A stretch of DNA of 64,000 bases from Reinekea sp. G2M2-21 (GTDB lineage: Bacteria > Pseudomonadota > Gammaproteobacteria > Pseudomonadales > Natronospirillaceae): assembly GCF_015687175.1 (NCBI RefSeq), contig NZ_JADPQG010000010.1:1-64000 (forward strand), written 5' to 3'. Below the pieces are notes generated by a model. That model saw only the letters and a list, made by a program, of their open reading frames with translations. It did no database searches and had not been told where the DNA came from. Below, piece after piece: positions 18,795 to 28,520 of this stretch. Numbering within the stretch: position 1 is the first letter of the stretch; every line of letters starts with the position of its first letter. Both the position numbers and the translations under genes were made by a program.

Positions 18795-19655
18795 ATGAGA
18801 GAGCACATAACTCTAGAAACACCCCATTTATCAGATAGTTACGAAGTGTTGGAGGCTTTTCAAGCGGGCCAGGTTGCCTGCATAAAAGCGTCTGAGCTGC
18901 TTATTGACGACGTTAGGGCACTAAATTTTGATACATTGAAAAATCAACATAGAGATGTGCCTATCAGCGGACACACCAAGTTTGAAGACGGCGTGTTCAA
19001 ACCAACCCTGTCGAGTACTGAAACGTTTATTAATAAACTCGAAAAGTTCATCTCACTGAATCGACTTCCCACGGCTTCACAGAGAGCGTATTTCTATGGT
19101 GTCGTCAATGCGCGCAGATATTTTTTCAAAAACGTCATCTACGGGCCAGTAGCAGACATGCATGCTACACAAGCGTCTTACTTATGGTTGGGCATGTCAT
19201 CAGGCGGACTGCATTACGACGCCCTCGACAATGTCCTGTTCCAGATCCAAGGCGTTAAACAAATTACTGTATTCCCCCCACAATACGCTGACCAGATATC
19301 GCAAAAGCACTATGTCGCACTCGACAATGAGTTGGATCTTTTTTCCGTCGAAAACAAAACTAAGCACCCGTTTCTTAGTGAAGTTCCAAGCTACACGATT
19401 GAGCTGCACCCTGGCGATGCCGTGGTGATTCCGTCGGCGGCCTATCACTCCCCCAAGTCGCTAACCTTTGATTCAATCTCAGTAAATTCATTCCTAAATC
19501 CAAAGGCCTTCGGTAAAAATTTTAGAAGTCGATTCGCTCGCGATGAGGAAAATACCTCTTGGGTTAACTCAAATTATCATGCCATCGCTTCTCGAGCTGA
19601 GTTCCTGCGCACTGGCGTGCCATCTTTAAAAACAGGCCACTACGAAATAATTTAA
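18795..19655 (+). CDS. Cupin_8 / JmjC-type 2-oxoglutarate oxygenase-like protein
   Basis: A 286-residue protein of the cupin-8/JmjC-like fold, the family of Fe(II)/2-oxoglutarate hydroxylases. The likely iron site is H-x-D in SGGLHYDALDNVLFQIQG plus a distal His in IPSAAYHSPKSL; ITVFPP is the usual strand after the metal site. AAGGA lies 7 nt before the ATG. It is the first gene of a co-directional run to 28262 with gaps under 30 nt, so it probably hydroxylates the polyketide product or a carrier-bound intermediate. That substrate is inference. Confidence 0.75.
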   Translation: MREHITLETPHLSDSYEVLEAFQAGQVACIKASELLIDDVRALNFDTLKNQHRDVPISGHTKFEDGVFKPTLSSTETFINKLEKFISLNRLPTASQRAYFYGVVNARRYFFKNVIYGPVADMHATQASYLWLGMSSGGLHYDALDNVLFQIQGVKQITVFPPQYADQISQKHYVALDNELDLFSVENKTKHPFLSEVPSYTIELHPGDAVVIPSAAYHSPKSLTFDSISVNSFLNPKAFGKNFRSRFARDEENTSWVNSNYHAIASRAEFLRTGVPSLKTGHYEII

Positions 19656-19673
19656 ATATCTCTAAGGACAGAC

Positions 19674-20795
19674 ATGAACCTGCCAAACCATAATTACGCG
19701 TTGCAGTTCGGATCTCATGGCGTAGACATCCGCACGCCACTGCTTAAATCTATGCAACAAGACACTGACATGGTTTCATTTTTTAAGCAGGTCGTACAGG
19801 CGTTGGGTGATATTGAACGTTACATTGCCCCCGAAAACAGTGACACTAATGAACAGCTATGTTTGGAAAAGTGGTTACATGATGACAAAAGCATTCAATT
19901 ACCCAGGTCCATTTCAGACCTGACCTTAACGGTCGTCTACCACGCATGGCTAGCGTATAAATTAGAGATCATGCATTCAGGGTTAGAAGACCTGATAACG
20001 AAATCCAAAGCAATCTTTGGTCACAGCGTCGGGCTCATAAGTGCTTCATTTCTGACCCACTATTCCTCAAGTATGAATTTAGAAAATCTCATCGACAGCA
20101 TGATTAAATATGTTTTCATGCTGACGTTTCGGTCCCAACAGCACTATCAGAAAATATTAGGGACTAACGTCATCCGTCATGCACCCATGCTCAGCCTGAC
20201 AAAAATAACGGCAATTGACCTGAAACAGGCTATAGATCAGTTCAAGGGCCTTTTTCCTGAGTCGCCCTCTATTGATTTAGGCTTGAAAAACGCAGACCAA
20301 TTCTGTGTTGTTGTTGGTTATGGTCCATCTCTAGACCATTTTAGAAAGTGGATATCAGTGGAACCAAAATATAGCTCGATTGAATTCATCGATCCGGGTT
20401 TTACGGTCCCATACCACAGTGACCTTCTCAGTGGAATTCACGATAAATTCCAGAAGGACGGTGAGTTTATCGGCTTTGACTTTTCTCTCCATATACCCAG
20501 AGCAAATTTGATTTCATCTTTTTCAGGTGAAAACATTTCTTTTTGCAATGACTTATCTAAAGAGGTCGTTAACTTGGTTTGTAAAAAACCAATTCTGTGG
20601 GAAGAAACCATAACCCCTGTTCTAAAGAGTTTACCTAAAGGTCACATCTACGACTTTGGACCTGGACCACTGGTAAAACTGTTCACACAAAATGCGATAC
20701 GAAAACACAACCTTTCGGTAAAGCAAGTCAGCGTCACCCAACAGTGGATTTCCCTTTGCACCAATCGATTTGAAAACGAAATTGAAATTATCTGA
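19674..20795 (+). CDS. Discrete acyltransferase-like protein (SAT/FAS-type)
   Basis: A 373-residue protein with the acyltransferase fold. FGHSVGLISASFL places the nucleophile at Ser118. YGPSLDHFRKWI, PGFTVPYHSDLL and the C-terminal HIYDFGPGPLVKLF resemble starter-unit acyltransferase or fungal FAS malonyl/palmitoyl transferase domains more than bacterial FabD. It sits directly before a second, FabD-like acyltransferase gene and the polyketide synthase gene. I infer that it selects the starter or a non-malonyl unit, or transfers the product. An AAGGA-type site precedes the ATG. Confidence 0.65.
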   Translation: MNLPNHNYALQFGSHGVDIRTPLLKSMQQDTDMVSFFKQVVQALGDIERYIAPENSDTNEQLCLEKWLHDDKSIQLPRSISDLTLTVVYHAWLAYKLEIMHSGLEDLITKSKAIFGHSVGLISASFLTHYSSSMNLENLIDSMIKYVFMLTFRSQQHYQKILGTNVIRHAPMLSLTKITAIDLKQAIDQFKGLFPESPSIDLGLKNADQFCVVVGYGPSLDHFRKWISVEPKYSSIEFIDPGFTVPYHSDLLSGIHDKFQKDGEFIGFDFSLHIPRANLISSFSGENISFCNDLSKEVVNLVCKKPILWEETITPVLKSLPKGHIYDFGPGPLVKLFTQNAIRKHNLSVKQVSVTQQWISLCTNRFENEIEII

Positions 20796-20820
20796 ATTTA
20801 CTTTTTAAGGAAGAAAAAAT

Positions 20821-21672
20821 ATGGCGACCAAAGTGCTAATGTTTCCCGGCCAGGGAGCACAGTATAAGGGAATGGGCAAAGAGGTTTTTAACTTGTATCC
20901 TGATTTAACACAAGAAGCTTCCGCAAGATTGGGATTCGACCTAGTCGATCTATGCCTAAACAATCGCGATAATTTATTAGACCGCACAGATTACACTCAG
21001 CCTGCTCTGTACTTCGTCAATGCCTTATCAGCGCTCCAGAAAGCACCCGATGTGCCCTACTGCATAGGCCACAGCCTAGGTGAATACAACGCACTACTAT
21101 ATGCAGGCGTTTTCGATCTATTCACTGGACTTGAGTTAGTTAAGAAGCGTGCGACCTTGATGCACCAATGCGCTCAAGGTGCCATGGCCGTGGTGCAGGG
21201 AAAAAGCCCAAGTGAACTGCAGAACCAGATTGAAATATTCGGGTTTAACAACATTCACGTCGCAAATGCCAACTCCGCGACACAGGTCGTTGTATCAGGG
21301 GACAGAGAACAGCTTGCCCAACTGCTGGCCGTACTTACCAAAAACACCAAAACAAAAGCCTTTCTCCTGAAAACCAGCGGCGCATTCCATTCACCCTATA
21401 TGAAACCGGCTGTTGCTGCTTTCAATGACTATCTGTCGGATAGAACGTTCAATGCGCCAGAAAAAATCGTCATTTCCAATTTCACTGCCAGCCCTTATAC
21501 GGCTCTCAATCTAAAAGAGAATTTGGCGAATCAAATTGCTGGTCGAGTCCGTTGGCACGACTCGATAAATTACCTGTTGAACACTGGACTTGAGCCTGAC
21601 CAATTCCAAGAAGTTGGGAATACCGAATTTTTAACCAAATTACTCGCCGACATCGCGTTGGAAACCGCTTAA
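20821..21672 (+). CDS. Discrete malonyl-CoA:ACP transacylase (FabD-like AT)
   Basis: A 283-residue stand-alone acyltransferase. It has the full set of family motifs: VLMFPGQGAQYKGMG at the start, GHSLGE with nucleophile Ser85, GAFHSPYM with the catalytic His, and QEVG near the end. It should load malonyl onto the ACP of the following synthase, which has no AT domain of its own. AAGGAAG lies about 8 nt before the ATG. The 24-nt gap to the synthase gene indicates co-transcription. Confidence 0.9.
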   Translation: MATKVLMFPGQGAQYKGMGKEVFNLYPDLTQEASARLGFDLVDLCLNNRDNLLDRTDYTQPALYFVNALSALQKAPDVPYCIGHSLGEYNALLYAGVFDLFTGLELVKKRATLMHQCAQGAMAVVQGKSPSELQNQIEIFGFNNIHVANANSATQVVVSGDREQLAQLLAVLTKNTKTKAFLLKTSGAFHSPYMKPAVAAFNDYLSDRTFNAPEKIVISNFTASPYTALNLKENLANQIAGRVRWHDSINYLLNTGLEPDQFQEVGNTEFLTKLLADIALETA

Positions 21673-21696
21673 CATTTTTTCGAAGAGGGATATACG

Positions 21697-24600
21697 ATGA
21701 AAGACATTGCAATTATCGGCATGGCCGTGGACTTACCAAACACCAAATCTTTGGAAGCTTTTTGGAAACTGATTTCCGAAGCGAACACCTTGGTCGGTGA
21801 ATTTCCTGAGAAGCGACAGGAACAGGCAATTAAGCACATGCGTTACCGTCGCAGCCGAAGTGCACACAGTTTTAAACAGGAACGAGAGAGCTTTCACAAT
21901 GGCTGCTTTTTGAACGATGCGGAAATGTTTGACTATCGCTTCTTTAATATAACCCCTAAGCAAGCGCAAACGATGGATCCGCATCAACGCCTCTTGTTAA
22001 AGACTTTCTATCGCGCAATAGATGATGCAGGCTATGCCAACAAGCACTTCCGAGACGCAGAGACCGGTGTTTTTGTTGGCTTTGCTTCTAACCCTGGCAA
22101 TGACTACACAACCTATATAAACGATGTAGACCCTACACTCGGACAGGTAGCATTAACCGGTAACGTTCCCTGCATGCTCGCAAACCGGATTTCACATTTC
22201 CTTGATCTCCATGGCCCAAGCACCATCGTCGACTCTGCTTGTTCGGCTTCTTTAGTCGCAACATTGAATGCCGTTAAGGCTATTCAAGCCGGCGATTGTC
22301 GTATGGCCATGGTAGGCGGAGCAAGATTATGCACACCGATTGCCGACCAAAGTTCGAAGATTGGAATTGAATCATCTGACGGAAAAACAAGAACATTTGA
22401 TGCACGTGCTGACGGCACTGGACTCGGTGAAGGTAGTGGTGCGGTTGTTTTGAAATCTCTGGACGATGCTATTGCAGATGGAGATAACATCTACGCAGTG
22501 CTCAAAGGCGGAGCCATTAATCACGACGGTTTCACCGAAAGTCTAACCACGCCGGACGCAGGGGCCCAATCCAAGCTGCTTGAAAAAGCTTGGGCAAATG
22601 CGGGGATTAAACCAACGGATATAAGCTATATAGAAGCACATGGCACTGCGACAAAAGTCGGCGATCCGATTGAAATCAATGGACTGAAAAAAGCAACATC
22701 TGCCTACGACTTTCATCAACATCAAGTCGCACTAGGTACGGTAAAGACGAATATCGGCCACCTATTCGAGGCCTCTGGAATACTATCCGTTATTAAAGTA
22801 GCACTCATGCTACAACACAAGTCGCTGGTTAAAACAGCAAATTTCGTGACCGAGAATCCCTTGCTTAATCTGGATTCATCCCCTTTCTTCATCAGTAAAG
22901 AAACTCGAGATTGGACGCCAGTTAACAGTAAGTATCTTGCCGGTATCAGCGCTTTCGGCTTAGGTGGCACCAACTGCCACGTGCTCATTGAAGCAGCACC
23001 GCAAACTTCCAGCGAAACCGAACACTACACTGGACCGCACCTTTTCACGTGCAGTGCGCCTTCTCTGCAAAGTTTTGAACGATTAAAACAAGATTGGATA
23101 GACTATCTTTCAACACGATTGGCCGACGATAACTTAGCAGCCATCTGTCAAACTCAGTTACTGCGGCGTCAACATCATGCCTTCAGGACAGCGAAGGTGG
23201 TCAGCAGCATGGAAGAGCTAATGGCGTTTGTTAGTCATATGAGTCCGACGCAGCGACCTAATCAACCCGAAGCCCATGATGTTTTTGAACTTTCCAACTC
23301 CATGAATGTATCGACCATTCAGGAGCACTATCTTGCAGGTGGACTGTTTTCCTATGAAAAAGCAAAACAACATGAACGTCATTTATATGTGAAGACACCA
23401 AGCCCTTCATTTGATGAAGTTGACTGCTTGCTGCGCTTTCCAGACGACATATCACTTCTGCCACCTAATTTCGAAAGAGATGGTTTAGTTACATTCTGTA
23501 CTCGCTATCATGAGAAACCGTTGCCAGGCGTTAATCTGCCAGACTCCTCGCTTAAGTACCTGATCTTGGATATCGAGGGCTCAGCTAAGGCACAGGAGCT
23601 CAGCACTATTCTATCGGCTACAGGTTGTGATGTTACACGCGTCGAGGTTGGTAACACATGCGATATAACCGGCGATAATAAGAGCGTTCGGCTGGTAGAA
23701 ACGGACTTCTCTGATCTGGCAACGTTTGTCAAACAGGAGGGTATCAGCCAGATAATCCACGTAACTCACTCTGGTGAAAGCGCTGACAACACTGAAGCGT
23801 TGAATGCCGATGTGAATAGAAAACTCAATAGTCTCTTTTGGCTTGCAAAAGCACTTATCACACAGAGTCATAAGTGCCGTCTAACTGTGCTCACAGAAAA
23901 TGCGCGTTATATCGAACATAAGATGGCAAAGGACACTATCAATGAAGTAAACGCGTCACTCATCGGGCTTGGCATTGTCATTCCTCGTGAAACACCTTTT
24001 ATCAGCGTTAAAAGTATTGATATAGAACCGAGCACACCCGCCCGCACCATCCTTTTTGAACTGGGCGCAAATACAACACAGCGTATGGCGGTGTATCGGG
24101 GAGATATTCGGTATACCGAAGTCTTTGAGTACAACGATGTCATTTCAAGTAAATACTCAGATTGCGACATACGGGAAGGTGGCACTTATCTCATTACGGG
24201 TGGCACCGGCGATCTTGGTCTGGCGGTTGCACAAATGTTGGCTGAGAAATCCTGCGTAAACATCGTTCTGACGAGTCGCAGAGGTTTACCTGCAGAGGCA
24301 GATTGGAGCGATATCCACGAAGAGGAAATCCTCAGCAAAATCGCAAAAATTCGATCCGTCCAAGCTTTAGGCTCTAAGGTTTTGGTAAAGGCGGTCGATG
24401 CATCTGACCGTGACTCGGTTCGTCAGCTGTGTCAGGAAATGATAGGCTCCTTTGGCAAAATAGACGGCATATTCCATGCGGCAGGTATTCCAGGGACTGG
24501 CTTAATATCTAACAGAAGTCAGAAACAGTTTGACGATGTTATTCAACCTAAGATTCAGGGAACTTATTTCTTAAGCGAGCTCATTGAAGAAGTTTCGCTC

Positions 24601-25308
24601 GACTTTTTAGTATTGTTCTCCTCTGTTGCTGCGGTTTTTCCAACCGCCGGTCAAAGTGATTATAGCGCTGCGAACTCATATATGGATGCATTCGCTGCAA
24701 AGCACAATGGCAAAGTAAGGATTGTTTCCATGCAGTGGTGTGCTTGGAAGGAGATAGGTATGGCCGTAGCCTACAATACGCAACATGACTTAACCTTCAA
24801 GTCGATTCCTACTGAGCAGGGACTGGACTGCCTATATAATGCAATTCGGCACACGCCAAACCATATTTTCGTTGGCGAAGTGAATTACACAGACAAAATT
24901 GTAGATATCCTTAAGAACCTTGGCATTGACCTTTCTGCAGATATTCTTGAAAAAATCGATCATCGCACAACGATGCGCACAAACTTAACCGCGCTAACTG
25001 CTGAGACCGAAGATCTGCCTACTCATTCTCAATCCAATTGTCAATGCACACTAACTGGACGCTCTGATGGCGATTACACCGCCATGGAAATCGTCGTCGC
25101 GAACAGCTGGGCAGAGTCGCTGGGTTATGAAGAAATAGACTTAGACGACGAATTTTTACAACTAGGTGGCGAATCAATCACTGCCTTATCGATTGTCTCA
25201 GCCATTAACAATGAATCATCTGTGAAAATTGATGTGGCATTGTTGCTGGAATTGTCGTCTGTTAGAAACATTGCGGCCTATTTAACCGAAGAGCTTGAAG
25301 TAGCCTAA
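21697..25308 (+). CDS. Polyketide synthase, KS - (pseudo-KR) - KR - ACP, AT-less
   Basis: A 1203-residue modular enzyme. The ketosynthase (about 1-430) has Cys182 in DSACSAS, His315 in EAHGTATK and His355 in NIGHLFEASG. A post-KS linker and a degenerate Rossmann half (about 630-810) precede an active-looking ketoreductase (about 825-1010) with TGGTGDLG, Ser976 and Tyr989 in SDYSAAN. The carrier domain (about 1125-1195) has Ser1160 in LGGESI. There is no AT, DH, ER or thioesterase, so AT comes in trans from the preceding genes and one KR-reduced extension per cycle is expected. Product release is not encoded here. Base composition is visibly more A+T-rich than the flanking cellulase genes. Confidence 0.9.
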   Translation: MKDIAIIGMAVDLPNTKSLEAFWKLISEANTLVGEFPEKRQEQAIKHMRYRRSRSAHSFKQERESFHNGCFLNDAEMFDYRFFNITPKQAQTMDPHQRLLLKTFYRAIDDAGYANKHFRDAETGVFVGFASNPGNDYTTYINDVDPTLGQVALTGNVPCMLANRISHFLDLHGPSTIVDSACSASLVATLNAVKAIQAGDCRMAMVGGARLCTPIADQSSKIGIESSDGKTRTFDARADGTGLGEGSGAVVLKSLDDAIADGDNIYAVLKGGAINHDGFTESLTTPDAGAQSKLLEKAWANAGIKPTDISYIEAHGTATKVGDPIEINGLKKATSAYDFHQHQVALGTVKTNIGHLFEASGILSVIKVALMLQHKSLVKTANFVTENPLLNLDSSPFFISKETRDWTPVNSKYLAGISAFGLGGTNCHVLIEAAPQTSSETEHYTGPHLFTCSAPSLQSFERLKQDWIDYLSTRLADDNLAAICQTQLLRRQHHAFRTAKVVSSMEELMAFVSHMSPTQRPNQPEAHDVFELSNSMNVSTIQEHYLAGGLFSYEKAKQHERHLYVKTPSPSFDEVDCLLRFPDDISLLPPNFERDGLVTFCTRYHEKPLPGVNLPDSSLKYLILDIEGSAKAQELSTILSATGCDVTRVEVGNTCDITGDNKSVRLVETDFSDLATFVKQEGISQIIHVTHSGESADNTEALNADVNRKLNSLFWLAKALITQSHKCRLTVLTENARYIEHKMAKDTINEVNASLIGLGIVIPRETPFISVKSIDIEPSTPARTILFELGANTTQRMAVYRGDIRYTEVFEYNDVISSKYSDCDIREGGTYLITGGTGDLGLAVAQMLAEKSCVNIVLTSRRGLPAEADWSDIHEEEILSKIAKIRSVQALGSKVLVKAVDASDRDSVRQLCQEMIGSFGKIDGIFHAAGIPGTGLISNRSQKQFDDVIQPKIQGTYFLSELIEEVSLDFLVLFSSVAAVFPTAGQSDYSAANSYMDAFAAKHNGKVRIVSMQWCAWKEIGMAVAYNTQHDLTFKSIPTEQGLDCLYNAIRHTPNHIFVGEVNYTDKIVDILKNLGIDLSADILEKIDHRTTMRTNLTALTAETEDLPTHSQSNCQCTLTGRSDGDYTAMEIVVANSWAESLGYEEIDLDDEFLQLGGESITALSIVSAINNESSVKIDVALLLELSSVRNIAAYLTEELEVA

Positions 25309-25320
25309 ACAGGAAATCAC

Positions 25321-26679
25321 ATGAAAGACTTAACACTTGGTCATCCATTGAAAACCATTATTGCCTTTGGATTACCGCTCTACTTTGGCAGTTTGTTGCA
25401 GCAAGCCTACATATTGGTAGACAGCATTATCATTGGGCAACACCTGGGCGGGAATGAGCTCGCAGCACTCGGAATATCCGGACCATTGGTCTATTTCATA
25501 GTCTCAATCATTCTTGGTATGGCTATTGGCTTTTCAATAAAAATATCGCAACACAAGGGCGCAGAAAACAACAAACGAATTGTTGGTAGTATTCGCAGTA
25601 TGTTGGCGCTATTCATTTTCGGCGGTGTCGTAATTTCATTGTTGAGCCCATGGCTAGCAACTTTTTTTATCTGGCTTATGAAAGTTCCAGCAGATATCGT
25701 AGATGGAACAACCATATACACAAAAACCTTACTATACGGGCTTATTTTTCAGTTCCTTGTTATAGGCATATCATCTGCTCTCAGAGCGTTAGGAGACAGC
25801 ATTACTCCGCTATATATGCTATTCACTACAAGTGTCTTAAATATTGTTTTGGATATCATCCTGATCGTCTACTTGGACATGGGTATATTTGGGGCTGCGC
25901 TAGCGACTGTCGTTACTCAGGTCGTTGGTTTCGTTGCCCTTCTCGCCTATGTTATCTGGAAAAACCCTTTCTTCAGAGACGTTTTCGCCATTCGAAAATC
26001 AGACTTTGAAGGTTTGCTTGAGACTCTCAAACTGGGCGTTTTTCCAGCCTGCCAGCATATGATGTTGTCGGCGGGAATACTGGTGATGATCTGGATACTG
26101 ACGCCTTTTGGAGCAGCTGTTATTGCTGCAGCAACGATAGTAGGTCGCATAGAGATGTTCGTCGTCATGTTCTTTTCCGAAATGGGCTCCGCTAACACGA
26201 CCTTTGTTGCACAAAACTACGGTAAAGGTGACGTATTGCGAGTAACGACTGGGTTCAAACAGACCCTGGCATTATGCGCAGCACTCGCTATTGTGCTAAC
26301 CGCACTTATTGTTGCTTATCCTGAATTCACGGTACGACTTTTCACGCAGGATACTAACGTCATAGAAATTGCGACTGTTTACATCCAAATACTGTTTCCG
26401 TTTTTTGCATTCCTTGCCATGACAAATGTAATGCACGGCTTTCTAAACGGTATGGGCAAAACGCAAGTTGCTTTCCTTTGTACTATTTATTCATTCATAT
26501 TAACCCGCGTTCCTCTGACTTACATCTTTGGTCACTACTTTGGCATCGTCGGTTTCTGGTGGGCGGGCTCTGTTGGGTGGTCTATCGGTTTCCTCTATAC
26601 ATGCTGGGTTGTCACTAAGGTAACGAAAGCTATCAGAAGTAGTGGCGGAGACGAAAAACTGGCTATGGAAGGTGCCTGA
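25321..26679 (+). CDS. MATE family efflux transporter
   Basis: A 452-residue, 12-segment inner-membrane antiporter of the MATE family. ALGISGPLVYFIVSI, DILLIVYLDMG-like and GFLNGMGKTQVAF blocks recur in the two halves typical of the family. It starts 12 nt after the synthase stop, so it probably exports the cluster product and may give self-protection. Drug or cation export in general is the alternative. Confidence 0.9.
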   Translation: MKDLTLGHPLKTIIAFGLPLYFGSLLQQAYILVDSIIIGQHLGGNELAALGISGPLVYFIVSIILGMAIGFSIKISQHKGAENNKRIVGSIRSMLALFIFGGVVISLLSPWLATFFIWLMKVPADIVDGTTIYTKTLLYGLIFQFLVIGISSALRALGDSITPLYMLFTTSVLNIVLDIILIVYLDMGIFGAALATVVTQVVGFVALLAYVIWKNPFFRDVFAIRKSDFEGLLETLKLGVFPACQHMMLSAGILVMIWILTPFGAAVIAAATIVGRIEMFVVMFFSEMGSANTTFVAQNYGKGDVLRVTTGFKQTLALCAALAIVLTALIVAYPEFTVRLFTQDTNVIEIATVYIQILFPFFAFLAMTNVMHGFLNGMGKTQVAFLCTIYSFILTRVPLTYIFGHYFGIVGFWWAGSVGWSIGFLYTCWVVTKVTKAIRSSGGDEKLAMEGA

Positions 26680-26680
26680 T

Positions 26681-27739
26681 ATGGCGACTCATGAGAATGC
26701 CTATGCGAATTGGATGGAACGAATGCACAATGAAGATGCAGCCGACCATTTCAGTTGTGACAAGAAAAATCTACTGGCTTACTTGTATGCTGTACAAGCC
26801 CCAACGGACTTACTTTTTGCAAAAGCACTTGAGGACACTGGTACCATTGCAGAAAGCTGCTACACGAAAAAGCAATATCGCTGGAACTTTAAAACAAAAT
26901 ATTTCAATGAAAAAGATTGGTCTTCCATCGGGGTACACACGTTGCGCACCGACGAGAAATTTGACTTCGATCGTTTCGTAGAACTTGCGGAGTTCGAAAT
27001 AGGCAATGGTCGACCGATCATGTTTGAAGCACCCAAATGCGGTATTCCCTATTTTCTCGCGTTAATGAAACAATATAAAACTCCGACCGAAGAATACAAC
27101 ATGAATCATTGCTACATGCTACTCAACGTCAGCCGTGAGAAAGATCAATTGGCATTCTTTGACGTTTACCATGGAATTGGAGGAATACACTACAGTAGCC
27201 TAGCGGAAACTCGCGAGAGGTATACAGAGACCTCGAGGCTATGGTTCTATGACTGCTATGCCGTAGACTATAGAGTTTCCCAACTTGATCTGAACGCATT
27301 CTATCAAACACACAGGGAATTCTTATTGAGTAATTACGATGAGCTGAGTCTCTACCAGATGATTGCGGACATGCTACCCTATGAGATTTCTGAAACACTA
27401 CTGACCTACCAGGTAAGCAGTGTCAACGCTGTGTCTCTTTTGTACGGATCAAGACTCATGTTTTCTCGATTTCTGAAAACCATCGGCTACCCAGAAGACC
27501 TCGTAAAACGCTACACGGAGTTAGTCAACAATCTGTCCACAATTCAGAAAAGAGTAAACGTTCTTTTTTCACAGATTGAACTGAATAACCGCAGTAACGC
27601 AAACAGATTTATTATTGAAATCAAACGTCGGTTAAATGAGGCATTTCTACAGGAGAGGTCCCTAAATGCATCACTGGTGAACACTATAAATAGCTATCCA
27701 AGCCAAGAATCTCTAAAGGGAGCAAGCAGTTATGCATAA
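26681..27739 (+). CDS. BtrH-like / papain-like-fold protein, biosynthetic role unknown
   Basis: A 352-residue soluble protein. Residues about 115-200 (GNGRPIMFEAPKCGIPYFLA, then NHCYMLLNV and FFDVYHG) resemble the cysteine-peptidase-like BtrH N-terminal family, whose butirosin member transfers an acyl group from an ACP to an amine. The second half is helical without recognised motifs. I chose the ATG at 26681, one base past the MATE stop, because GGAAGG precedes it. If the BtrH-like reading is right, it could off-load the ACP-bound polyketide onto an amine, supplying the missing release step. The assignment is tentative. Confidence 0.5.
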   Translation: MATHENAYANWMERMHNEDAADHFSCDKKNLLAYLYAVQAPTDLLFAKALEDTGTIAESCYTKKQYRWNFKTKYFNEKDWSSIGVHTLRTDEKFDFDRFVELAEFEIGNGRPIMFEAPKCGIPYFLALMKQYKTPTEEYNMNHCYMLLNVSREKDQLAFFDVYHGIGGIHYSSLAETRERYTETSRLWFYDCYAVDYRVSQLDLNAFYQTHREFLLSNYDELSLYQMIADMLPYEISETLLTYQVSSVNAVSLLYGSRLMFSRFLKTIGYPEDLVKRYTELVNNLSTIQKRVNVLFSQIELNNRSNANRFIIEIKRRLNEAFLQERSLNASLVNTINSYPSQESLKGASSYA

Positions 27740-28262
27740 CATAGAAATGGCATCCCCGGCGCAAGTAGACGATCTGATAGCAACCGTATACGAACGTATA
27801 AACTCTTTGCTTCCAGAAGGACCGAATTGGTCATCAGATACATTGAATAAGTTGAGTGACTTTCCAGAAGCAGTCAAGATAATTGTACTGTATAACGATT
27901 TCATTAGTGAGTTAGCCGGAGGTGGGATAAAACAATTTCTGTGGAGTGTTTGCCCAAATTCTGAAAAATATCTATCGTCGCTGAAACCTCTTTATCAAAC
28001 AGCAGGCATGGAAACATTCAATTTCTATTTTGAGGAATTTGAAAGTAAAGTGAGGCAAATGGAGGATAAATGCCAAAGACTAAGGAACCTCTATGCCAGT
28101 GACAACAACAATACTGATTTCTACAATGCGTATATGGCAAATTTGAACACACATGAATATTGGTTGGATAAGCTGTTCATTGAGACAAACTTGTTGCAAA
28201 AGTGGATATCAAATCACCAAAATTGCCTAGAAAGCTTCGTAAACAGCTACACAAAAAGCTAG
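27732..28262 (+). CDS. Hypothetical protein, last gene of the polyketide cluster
   Basis: A 176-residue acidic, mostly helical protein that I do not recognise. It has no signal peptide or membrane segment. Asn-rich stretches near 115-125 and aromatic patches (FNFYFEEFESKV) are notable. Its ATG overlaps the end of the previous gene by 8 nt, so the two are translationally coupled and may form a complex. A terminator follows 43 nt after the stop. Confidence 0.7.
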   Translation: MHNIEMASPAQVDDLIATVYERINSLLPEGPNWSSDTLNKLSDFPEAVKIIVLYNDFISELAGGGIKQFLWSVCPNSEKYLSSLKPLYQTAGMETFNFYFEEFESKVRQMEDKCQRLRNLYASDNNNTDFYNAYMANLNTHEYWLDKLFIETNLLQKWISNHQNCLESFVNSYTKS

Positions 28263-28304
28263 GGGTCCTTTACTTTTATAAACTACTAAACTCCGCCCCA
28301 CTTG

Positions 28305-28329
28305 GGCCAGCACATGCTGGCCTTTTTTT
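28305..28329 (+). terminator. Terminator of the polyketide cluster
   Basis: GGCCAGCACATGCTGGCC is a perfect palindrome followed by TTTTTTT on the plus strand. It is a strong rho-independent terminator and marks the right edge of the cluster. Confidence 0.92.
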
Positions 28330-28520
28330 GGGTTGAAAACGTAGATTCAGATGAAGGAGCCACCAGTCAATACATCCACTCAACAGAAACCTGTTCGTTA
28401 ATGTAGTTTCAGGGGATGATACATTATTCCTATAAACTCCAACGAGAAACTACTGATCGCGCTACATCCATAGAGATGTGAGAGTCGCTTTGAACTCTGC
28501 ATTATATTGGTGACCTTTCC

